DNA of 21,436 nucleotides from an uncultured Eggerthella sp. (GTDB lineage Bacteria > Actinomycetota > Coriobacteriia > Coriobacteriales > Eggerthellaceae), in NCBI GenBank assembly GCA_900542265.1, contig UQML01000032.1:1-21436 (forward strand), given 5' to 3'. Positions 1 to 6,310 of this stretch are shown here, piece by piece. The notes below the pieces were generated by a model. That model saw nothing but the letters and a program-made list of their open reading frames with translations, made no database searches and was not told where the DNA came from. The position numbers were made by a program, and so were the translations under genes. Position 1 is the stretch's first letter. Each line of letters opens with the position of its first letter.

Positions 1-403
1 GGAGTCTTCTGTACTTCTGATTCTTGCAGTCCGCACTATTTGGTCATCACCCAAGACTATAGTGTCATGATCAGGTTTTTTGATTTTTTCTTGCTTCAGT
101 GCTCTTTGGTGCATCGCCAACAAAAATGTCATATGTTGCAAAAACCTACAAAAACGAGCGTTTCTTAGTTCAAAACTGATCTAGGCGTGTCGTAAGTTGA
201 AAAAACCTGCAAGCAAATGGGTTGTATGGCTCAAAAGTTAAGTTGCCTGTGTCGCAAATTGAAAAACCGTGCAAGTAGAGGTCTTCATGATTCAAGATTG
301 GCTTACCAAGAATGCAAGCAAGACTAAACTGCAAGCAAGGAACGACGACAAGAGAGGAATGCCTTGCGGTTCACAACAAAAACCATTCAGCACCGAAGAT
401 CAT
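1..403. other. non-coding region at left edge
   Basis: No convincing gene was found in this stretch on either strand. Possible short reading frames here lack ribosome binding sites and family resemblance. It holds T-rich tracts around 76-92, three degenerate ~61-bp tandem units (127 to about 310), and two further copies of the short word TGCAAGCAAG near 312-340. It lies downstream of the hydrogenase operon terminator, so it is probably a spacer in front of an unseen neighbour. Confidence 0.5.
127..310. repeat. three degenerate ~61-bp tandem units
   Basis: Units begin with TGTC at 127, 188 and 250, giving spacings of 61 and 62 bp. The best conserved core reads roughly TGTCGYAARTTGAAAAA followed by CC and TGCAAG. 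A looser second half ends in TCAAAA or TCAAGA. The second and third units agree over most of their length with one gap; the first is more diverged. Conservation is spread over the unit, with no invariant repeat and variable spacer, so this is not a CRISPR array. The function is unknown. Confidence 0.55.
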
Positions 404-444
404 AAAACAAAAAAACGAGCCCCTTCATACTAGAAGGAGCTCGT
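404..444 (-). terminator. intrinsic terminator of the hya operon
   Basis: Read on the minus strand, a 12-bp stem (ACGAGCTCCTTC with GAAGGGGCTCGT, one T-G pair) closes a 6-nt loop. It is followed by TTTTTTTGTTTT. The stem occupies 415-444 and the T tract 404-414. It lies about 40 nt past the hyaC stop codon and is the strongest terminator-like structure on this side of the window. Confidence 0.88.
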
Positions 445-486
445 CAATGTTTAGCACACTCAGTCAAGCATTACGCTTGAGAGAAT

Positions 487-1179
487 TTAGTGAGCATCAA
501 CACTGTGGTCTTCACCAACGATAACGTGTGCGTCTGGGTTGTAGACAAGACCGCCATGCTCTTTACCTGCGAGCATAAGCTTAGCAGGCTCAGTGCCCTC
601 AATGAATACCAGATAAATGTGAATCATTGAGAAGCAGATGAATACGAACATCATGAAATAGTGAATGATGCGCATAGACATCATGCCACCTACCAAGGAG
701 GTTCCTGCTGCGAAGAACGTCCAAGATGAGGTTGGTACCCAAAGGCAGAATCCAGTGTAGGCCATAATGAGAATCAAAACAGCTACAGCGAGATAAGAAA
801 GCTTTTGAGGTACACCAAGTTTAGCTGACAATGGATGATCTTTCTTGATGAACAAGTAGTATTTAATCCAAGAGCCGAGCTGATGGCGGTTGTCAGCTTG
901 TGGCAACCAAGTCTTGTAGTCCTTGACCATATTGCGCGTACCACCCGTAGGAGCAGAATTGAGCAAGAAAGCCATAACAATACGAACTACGCAGTTAACA
1001 AGCAATACCATACCGCAGAATACGTGCAAACCACGAGCTACACCCATAACAGCTCCCCAGAATGGGAAGTGAATCAAGAATCCAGTAAGGATCAAGAGTG
1101 CCATGCAGATGAGGTTAACCCAGTGCGTTACACGAAATGCAGTAGGATGTGCCTCTTTGTAATGTGCGAGATGCGCCAT
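487..1179 (-). CDS. hyaC: [NiFe]-hydrogenase cytochrome b subunit (HyaC type)
   Basis: This is the membrane anchor of the uptake hydrogenase. It takes electrons from the small subunit through two b haems to the quinone pool. The 230 residues show four hydrophobic helices at about 21-38, 50-72, 128-148 and 172-194. Candidate haem-ligand histidines are H19 (in RVTHW), H52, H173 and H187, matching the Ni/Fe-hydrogenase cytochrome b family pattern and usual length. The start ATG directly abuts the TAA of hyaB (TAAATG). The purine-rich GGGGGGTGAAG in the end of hyaB serves as ribosome binding site, so translation is probably coupled. It is the last gene before the terminator at 404-444. The assignment is secure from context and motif; the exact quinone is not determinable. 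Confidence 0.92.
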   Translation of the reverse strand: MAHLAHYKEAHPTAFRVTHWVNLICMALLILTGFLIHFPFWGAVMGVARGLHVFCGMVLLVNCVVRIVMAFLLNSAPTGGTRNMVKDYKTWLPQADNRHQLGSWIKYYLFIKKDHPLSAKLGVPQKLSYLAVAVLILIMAYTGFCLWVPTSSWTFFAAGTSLVGGMMSMRIIHYFMMFVFICFSMIHIYLVFIEGTEPAKLMLAGKEHGGLVYNPDAHVIVGEDHSVDAH

Positions 1180-2877
1180 TTACTTCACCCCCCAAGGGCT
1201 GGTAACGGTCTCAAAGTGCTTACCGGTCTTAGGCTCAGAAACATGAACTGCACAAGCAGTGCAGGGGTCAAATGAATGAACCGTACGGAGCGCATTGATT
1301 GGCATATCAACGTTAGAAACAGGAGTTCCAATAAGAGCCTGCTCCATAGGACCACGAACGCCCTCAGCATTACGAGGAGCAATATTCCACGTAGTTGGGA
1401 TAATGATCTGATAAGCGTTGATCTTACCATTGTCAACATTTTCAGTATGGAGCAAAGCACCACGAGGAGCTTCCCACATACCAGTACCACGGCCAGAAAG
1501 ACGCTCAGGAGCACGGAAGTACTCAGAGTCGCCCTCTTTGATTGCAGCGATGAGTTCATCAACCCATTCAACCATGAGTTCTGCAACATAGAGACACTCA
1601 ACCTGACGAGCTGCAACACGACCAAGAGTGGATTGCAAATCAGGAATAGTCAAACCAAGGTCAGCGCAAAGTGCGTTGAGGTTATCAACGATGAATTTGT
1701 TCTGCTCGCCGCCACGAAGATATGCAGCCAAAACACGAGAGAATGGGCCAGCCTCCATGCATTTACCATCATAAGATGGACCCTTGGACCAGGTATAGCG
1801 GTCATTCACAGTACCGATCATGTGACCGTTTTCTTCATGCTCGGAACCAGGTACATAGTAAGAAGTGTACTCAGGATCAGTTACACCCTCAACAGGGTTG
1901 AGGTCAGAGTCACCAACGTACCAAGAATGGCCAACGTATTCTTTGATGAGAGTTTCATCAGGATCAGTGACGTTCAAGTTCTCCCATACAACACCAGCAG
2001 GCATGTAACGATCTGTAGGCTCCATTGAAGGACGCTCAAATACGCCCCAAGCTACATAACGTCCACAGCCCTTACCAAAGTGAAGAGCATCAGTATAGGC
2101 AGGAGCGATAATCTTGGTGTCAGGGATCATAGTGAGTTTAGCCCAGTCGCGAACTTCGCGAACGAGTGACCAGAGGTCATCAAGTTTTTCCTCAGTAGGA
2201 ACAAATGCGGTACCACCAGGAATCAAGGTCATAACATGTGGCATCTTGCCACCAATAAGACCAGAAATCTCTGAAGCGCGAGCTTGCATGTTCAATGCTT
2301 CGAGATAGTGAGCAGTGCAGATAAGATCAGCCTCAGGAGAGAGTTTGAACTCAGTTGCAACCTGAGGATCTAAGAACCAACCACCACTAAAGATTGAAAG
2401 CTGACCATTGTTGGCGAACTTGGTGAGCTTCTGGGCAAGAGCAGTAAGGTCGGTCTGACAACCAGTGCCTGCAGATTGAACCAAGTCATAAGCCGTAGCA
2501 ATGTTTGCATTCAAAGCATTCAAAGGATTTACATAGTCAAGAGCAGCCAAGGTGTAGAACCAAAGAATGTGGCTGTGCAAGAACTGTGCACCTTCAATAA
2601 TGTTGCGAATAATACGTGCATTATTGGAGATCTTGATATTGTAGGCCTTCTCAGCAGCGATAGAAGATACGTGAGCGTGAGAAACAGGGCAAACGCCACA
2701 GATACGCTGTACGATCTGAGCAGCATCTTCAGGAGTACGATCTTGAACAACCAACTCCATACCACGGAAGCAGCCACCTGATACCCAAGCGTCAGTTACA
2801 ACGCCGTTGTCAACTTCCATTTCTACGCGAAGGTGACCTTCAATACGGGTAATAGGATCGATAATAGAACGAGCCAT
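1180..2877 (-). CDS. hyaB: [NiFe]-hydrogenase large (catalytic) subunit
   Basis: This is the catalytic subunit that binds the NiFe(CN)2CO centre and oxidises H2. The 565 residues carry the N-terminal motif RICGVC (C60, C63) and the C-terminal motif DPCTAC (C539, C542), which supply the four nickel-ligating cysteines. After C542 comes AVH (H545), then a 20-residue tail. In this family an endopeptidase of the HyaD/HupD type cuts after that His once nickel is inserted; that protease is not in this window. RIEGH at 11-15 is also typical. The start ATG lies 2 nt after the hyaA stop, with GGGAGG inside the end of hyaA as ribosome binding site. The protein leaves the cell as a complex with the Tat-bearing small subunit. 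The cysteines are standard, with no selenocysteine codon. Confidence 0.97.
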   Translation of the reverse strand: MARSIIDPITRIEGHLRVEMEVDNGVVTDAWVSGGCFRGMELVVQDRTPEDAAQIVQRICGVCPVSHAHVSSIAAEKAYNIKISNNARIIRNIIEGAQFLHSHILWFYTLAALDYVNPLNALNANIATAYDLVQSAGTGCQTDLTALAQKLTKFANNGQLSIFSGGWFLDPQVATEFKLSPEADLICTAHYLEALNMQARASEISGLIGGKMPHVMTLIPGGTAFVPTEEKLDDLWSLVREVRDWAKLTMIPDTKIIAPAYTDALHFGKGCGRYVAWGVFERPSMEPTDRYMPAGVVWENLNVTDPDETLIKEYVGHSWYVGDSDLNPVEGVTDPEYTSYYVPGSEHEENGHMIGTVNDRYTWSKGPSYDGKCMEAGPFSRVLAAYLRGGEQNKFIVDNLNALCADLGLTIPDLQSTLGRVAARQVECLYVAELMVEWVDELIAAIKEGDSEYFRAPERLSGRGTGMWEAPRGALLHTENVDNGKINAYQIIIPTTWNIAPRNAEGVRGPMEQALIGTPVSNVDMPINALRTVHSFDPCTACAVHVSEPKTGKHFETVTSPWGVK

Positions 2878-2879
2878 TA

Positions 2880-4106
2880 TTAGTTGCCTCCCTTCACGTT
2901 ATCACTTACTTCTTCACTATAACGTCCGATGGACTCATTAGGATGCTTTGCATCCCATTCGCGCATCTTCTCAAATGGTGCGCCGCCATCAGTACGACCA
3001 GTCTTCTTCATGCCAAAGCCATGGATAACCAAAGCTGCAGCTAATACACCAGTAACGGTCCAAGCAATAGCCTCAGGCTGAATCATAGCTCCACCAATGC
3101 GTAAGTCACGGAAGCGAGCGCGGAATGGCGTATTAGTCTCAACCCAGTTGTGGCCTGGATCCATAGGATCTGCAGTACAACAACCAATGCAAGGACCGCC
3201 TGATGCAACGCACCAAGAACGACGCTTGTTCCAGCGAACAACACCGCAATTTGCTTTTGTTTGAGGACCGCGGCAGCCCATTGGATAGAGGCAGTAGTTC
3301 TTTGCTTCTTCTTCGGTACCGAAAGCATATACGAACTCGCCATTCTCAAAATGACCACGACGCTCACAGTTGTCATGTACGGTCTGATTGAAGATCAAAG
3401 ATGGCATGCTGTATCCATTGAGTTCAGGGAGCTGACCAACCAAGATAGCATCTACCAAAACAGCTTCAATCCACTCAGGATTTACTGGGCAGCCAGGGAT
3501 ATTGATGACAGGAGTCTCAATACCAGCTTTCTGTAAGTACTGTTGCACACCTAATGCACCAGCACTATTAGGATGAGCACCCATCCAGCCACCATTGACC
3601 GCACAAGAACCAACGGCTAAAACAGCGTTTGCGTGCTCAGCAGCCTCAGCAAGATGGTACGTACCAGGTTCATTTGCAACACGCAATGCCTCGCCGTCCC
3701 AGCGCTCCAATACTGCACCTTCATAAATCAAGATGTAGTTTCCTGCTGCAATGGTCTGAGCCTTTGCTTCTTCCATGGAATATCCAGCAGCCGCCGAGAG
3801 TGTTTCGCAGTAATTCAAGGAGATCATATCCAAAACAACTGTTGCAGGATCTGGATTGTCTACCTGAGCGAAAGATTCAGTACAACCGGTGCATGATGCG
3901 CCCTCAATCCAGATTACTGGATATAAGTCACCACTGGTTGCGCCGATTACGGAACCTTCGATTGCCTTAGCCACGCGTGGAGCTGCAAGCTCAGAAAGAC
4001 CAGCAGCAACAGCCAACGTACCGCAAAGCTTCATGAAGCTACGACGAGATACGCCGCGTGCTTCAAGCATGTCCGCAAACTTCGACGAAATTACCTCTGT
4101 TACCAT
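2880..4106 (-). CDS. hyaA: [NiFe]-hydrogenase small (Fe-S) subunit, Tat-exported
   Basis: This is the electron-transfer subunit. The ATG at 4106 is chosen over an in-frame GTG at 4112 because AAGGAGG lies 7 nt before the ATG but only 1 nt before the GTG; this gives 408 residues. A twin-arginine signal (SRRSFMK, 20-26, then a hydrophobic stretch) directs the folded complex outside. Proximal cluster ligands are C72, C75, C168 and C206; distal are H244, C247, C272 and C278; medial are C287, C306 and C309. C299 sits in SWCVASGGPCIGC, where standard enzymes have Pro, so the medial cluster may be [4Fe-4S]. The proximal motif is CTGC without the extra cysteines of O2-tolerant enzymes, predicting an O2-sensitive enzyme. 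A C-terminal helix (about 342-365) anchors it. It is first in the hyaABC operon. Confidence 0.96.
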   Translation of the reverse strand: MVTEVISSKFADMLEARGVSRRSFMKLCGTLAVAAGLSELAAPRVAKAIEGSVIGATSGDLYPVIWIEGASCTGCTESFAQVDNPDPATVVLDMISLNYCETLSAAAGYSMEEAKAQTIAAGNYILIYEGAVLERWDGEALRVANEPGTYHLAEAAEHANAVLAVGSCAVNGGWMGAHPNSAGALGVQQYLQKAGIETPVINIPGCPVNPEWIEAVLVDAILVGQLPELNGYSMPSLIFNQTVHDNCERRGHFENGEFVYAFGTEEEAKNYCLYPMGCRGPQTKANCGVVRWNKRRSWCVASGGPCIGCCTADPMDPGHNWVETNTPFRARFRDLRIGGAMIQPEAIAWTVTGVLAAALVIHGFGMKKTGRTDGGAPFEKMREWDAKHPNESIGRYSEEVSDNVKGGN

Positions 4107-4231
4107 GTGCACACCTCCTTCAGGGTGTTCTTTTGACAGTTAACTTCTGTTTGGTAATGTATCGCACTTTGATCAATGTGTTGAAATTATGAATACAGAA
4201 CACGAAGGTAATTCCCGCAAGTGGTAGGAAA

Positions 4232-4259
4232 GTGTTACACCAGTTAGCCCCTGTAACAC
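4232..4259. promoter_or_regulatory. inverted repeat, candidate NikR operator
   Basis: A perfect inverted repeat reads GTGTTAC, 14 nt, GTAACAC (arms 4232-4238 and 4253-4259; one extra base pair inside each arm). From memory of comparative work on nickel regulation, GTGTTAC-N13/14-GTAACAC is the NikR motif reported for Geobacter and Desulfovibrio. The 28-bp architecture also equals that of the Escherichia coli site. It ends 126 nt upstream of the hyaA start. No good minus-strand promoter could be fixed beside it. The nickel-enzyme context supports the call; binding is inferred. Confidence 0.6.
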
Positions 4260-4490
4260 CATTAGCTGGACAAAACACAATTCTTTGCTCGTCATGATGG
4301 TTAAACTACTATATCTGTCCCATCGATATGGCCATAAGTTTGCATGTATTAGAGATATTAGGAGCCAATTTTGCTATCTGACTTTAGTGTATTTGGACAG
4401 TTTTTTCGAAGTGTGCAAAGACGTATGTTTCCACTCTAATAGCATAAGCGCACAAAACAAGATGCTATAAACACTCGTTTGCTTTGGCTG

Positions 4491-4499
4491 TGCTAATAT
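4491..4499 (+). promoter_or_regulatory. extended -10 promoter element for pheA
   Basis: TGCTAATAT is an extended -10 (TG-N-TAATAT) about 48 nt before the pheA start. No recognisable -35 lies at the right distance, as is usual for extended -10 promoters. The ribosome binding site AGAGGA at 4535-4540 sits 6 nt before the ATG. Confidence 0.45.
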
Positions 4500-4546
4500 C
4501 GAAGCGCAAAAGCCTTATCCCGTGAGAGGATGCGAGAGGATTATTC

Positions 4547-5410
4547 ATGTCAAACACTGCAACATTTGCTTATTTAGGACCGGTTGGTACCTACTGCAAT
4601 GAAGCTGCTCAAACATTTGCCCATAAGATGGGTGTTGCTGAACCAGAGTTTGTTGAGTGCCCTTCTTTTAATGAAATCTATGAAGCGGTTGAACGCGGTC
4701 GCTGCGAGTTTGGCATCATGGCATTTGAGAACTCGCTAGAAGGTCCGGTTACAGCAACACTTGATGCTTTTGCTTTTAGAAACGGTATTTCTATTGTGGG
4801 CTCATTAGTGCTTGATATTCATCATTGTCTTTTGCTCAATCAAGAGGCGACGCTTGATGATATTGAAATCATCGCCTCACACCCACAAGCACTTGGGCAA
4901 TGTCGTCGTTATTTAAATGAACACTTCCCTCGTCTTGAACGCGTCTCTACTCTCTCAACAGCACACGCAGCCAAGCTGGCAAGTGAGAACAAGCATATTG
5001 CTGCCATTGGTAATAGCTATGCTGCCGCTGTGTATGGATGCAAAGTCGAGCAACCTGATATAGAAGATCATTTTGGTAATCAGACTCAATTTGTTTTGAT
5101 TGCTCGTCAAGGTCACCCAGCTGTTTTGGAAGGTGCCAAACATGCAACAAGCATTGCCTTGTTCTTAGGTGAAGACAAGCCTGGCGCTCTTTTAATGATT
5201 CTTTCAGAGTTTGCTTATGCAGGTGTTAACATGACCCGCATTCAATCACGTCCTACAAAGCAAGGACTAGGATCATATATGTTCTTCGCAGATATCGAAG
5301 GGGATCAGAATGATCCTTCTATTAAAACAGCCCTTGATTGCTTGCGCCTCAAAATTCAAGAGGTCAAAGTGTTAGGAACCTATCCTATTGGATTGCGTAT
5401 CGAGGGTTAA
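4547..5410 (+). CDS. pheA: prephenate dehydratase
   Basis: It converts prephenate to phenylpyruvate, the penultimate step of phenylalanine synthesis, in the cytosol. The 287-residue protein is the stand-alone form without a chorismate mutase domain. The catalytic domain (about 5-185) begins with YLGPVGTYC and carries ENSLEG (61-66), SHPQALGQC (111-119) and NQTQF (178-182), where T180 matches the catalytic Thr. The usual TRF is TQF here. An ACT domain (about 200-280) carries GALL (213-216) and QSRP (233-236), the counterparts of the GALL and ESRP motifs that bind phenylalanine, so feedback inhibition is likely. It has its own promoter and stands alone, convergent with the mutY-like gene 24 nt away. 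No clear terminator separates them. Confidence 0.95.
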   Translation: MSNTATFAYLGPVGTYCNEAAQTFAHKMGVAEPEFVECPSFNEIYEAVERGRCEFGIMAFENSLEGPVTATLDAFAFRNGISIVGSLVLDIHHCLLLNQEATLDDIEIIASHPQALGQCRRYLNEHFPRLERVSTLSTAHAAKLASENKHIAAIGNSYAAAVYGCKVEQPDIEDHFGNQTQFVLIARQGHPAVLEGAKHATSIALFLGEDKPGALLMILSEFAYAGVNMTRIQSRPTKQGLGSYMFFADIEGDQNDPSIKTALDCLRLKIQEVKVLGTYPIGLRIEG

Positions 5411-5434
5411 TTGTTTGTGCGTTAAAGTTAAAGA

Positions 5435-6310
5435 TTAACAACGATAGCACTCCGAACGCGCATCGTAGGTAAAAAAACCCTCTTCCACCAGATCAGCAAG
5501 AATTGATTCGAGCAAATCAGGTGCAGGGGGGTTTCTCTTGTGCTTAATCTCAAAGGCGTCAAGCTCATGAGCCACATCGCCAAAAGTAATTCCTTCTTCC
5601 TCTGAAGCAAGCACGATACGCACCACCTCGGCACGCTTTTGACGACGCGATCCTTCAAATTTTGATTGCTTGGTGTAGTGCTTAGATCTTCGCGATGGGT
5701 TTGGAAGAGTTCGCTTTAAGTGCGCCCCGTAATCAAGAAGCGCATAATACCACCCGCGTGGATCATCCTCTGAGCAGGTGAGATCAACAAGCGGCTCGAT
5801 ATCTTTGTCAGAAATACCTTCTTGATCAGCAAATAATTCATGAAGAAAAACAGTACGTACATTGGTTTCAAGATAGATGCCCGGCTGCTGATAAGCAAAC
5901 GCACGCACCCCTGCCGCTGTTGCTTTTCCAATACCCGGTAAGGCGACGAGTTCATCATAGACAGAAGGCAGGATACCATCGTATGTATCAGAACATATTT
6001 CAGCACAGCGTTTCAAAGCCAAAGCTCGACGGTTATACCCTAAGCCTTGCCATTGCTCTAACACAAGAGCGGTATCTGCCGCCGCAAGCGCATCGAGCGT
6101 AGGGAAAAGAGACAAAAAACGCGGCCAGTAATCAAGCACACGTGCAACCTGTGTCTGCTGAAGCATTACTTCTGAAACGAGTACCGCATAAGCATCATCA
6201 ATATTGCGCCAGGGTAAATCACGCCAATGCGCCCTACCCTGGCTCCAAACAGTTTGCTTAAACTGATCAAGTTGCTGCTGATTTGGTTGCTCACTATGAG
6301 CGTCACTCAT
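5435..6310 (-). CDS. mutY: MutY-like A/G-specific adenine glycosylase lacking the Fe-S motif
   Basis: This HhH-GPD DNA glycosylase probably removes adenine mispaired with oxidised guanine. The start at 6310 is preferred: its ATGA overlaps the upstream stop codon and GGGAGG lies about 10 nt before it. An in-frame ATG at 6328 lacks a ribosome binding site. In the 291 residues, SEVMLQQTQV (46-55) contains E47, equal to the catalytic Glu of MutY. The helix-hairpin-helix is LPGIGKATA (124-132), with no lyase Lys, as in monofunctional enzymes. The catalytic Asp position is Glu (E148 in ETNVRTV). The CX6CX2CX5C cluster motif is absent: only C288 and C291 occur late. The last ~65 residues look like a winged helix rather than the MutT-like domain. 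It belongs to the MutY branch, but substrate specificity is uncertain. Confidence 0.82.
   Translation of the reverse strand: MSDAHSEQPNQQQLDQFKQTVWSQGRAHWRDLPWRNIDDAYAVLVSEVMLQQTQVARVLDYWPRFLSLFPTLDALAAADTALVLEQWQGLGYNRRALALKRCAEICSDTYDGILPSVYDELVALPGIGKATAAGVRAFAYQQPGIYLETNVRTVFLHELFADQEGISDKDIEPLVDLTCSEDDPRGWYYALLDYGAHLKRTLPNPSRRSKHYTKQSKFEGSRRQKRAEVVRIVLASEEEGITFGDVAHELDAFEIKHKRNPPAPDLLESILADLVEEGFFTYDARSECYRC

Larger units (their letters stand above)
4113..4546. other. divergent intergenic region hyaA / pheA
   Basis: This 434-nt gap separates the hydrogenase operon (leftward) from pheA (rightward). It contains the hyaA ribosome binding site (AAGGAGG, complement of 4114-4120), the GTGTTAC inverted repeat at 4232-4259, a TTGATCAA palindrome near 4171-4178, and an extended -10 for pheA. 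A 61-codon frame at 4285-4470 has no ribosome binding site and no family features, and I do not regard it as a gene. Confidence 0.6.

Noticed and set aside
127..310. CRISPR-like spacing of about 61 bp
   Set aside because: The units differ throughout, there is no invariant repeat of 25-37 bp, only three units are present, and no cas genes lie nearby.
312..524. 70-codon open frame in the left non-coding region
   Set aside because: It crosses the hydrogenase terminator and the end of hyaC, has no good ribosome binding site and has a composition unlike the real genes.
835..2028. Long plus-strand open frames antisense to hyaB/hyaC
   Set aside because: They lie opposite clearly recognised hydrogenase genes and show no family features; they are shadows of the real reading frame.
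2697..2705. Possible selenocysteine ([NiFeSe]) hydrogenase suggested by the four-Cys medial site
   Set aside because: Both metal motifs of the large subunit (RICGVC and DPCTAC) are encoded with ordinary Cys codons and there is no in-frame TGA.
4107..4112. GTG start for hyaA
   Set aside because: The AAGGAGG site is only 1 nt from this GTG but 7 nt from the ATG at 4106.
4171..4178. TTGATCAA as an FNR/Crp-type site
   Set aside because: The half-sites abut without the 4-nt spacing of a proper FNR box, and 8-bp palindromes occur by chance.
4285..4470. 61-codon open frame between hyaA and pheA
   Set aside because: No ribosome binding site, no recognisable domain, and it lies in an A/T-rich promoter region.
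5411..5434. Bidirectional terminator between pheA and the mutY-like gene
   Set aside because: Only a 5-bp GTTAA/TTAAC pairing is visible and it lacks a proper T tract on either strand.
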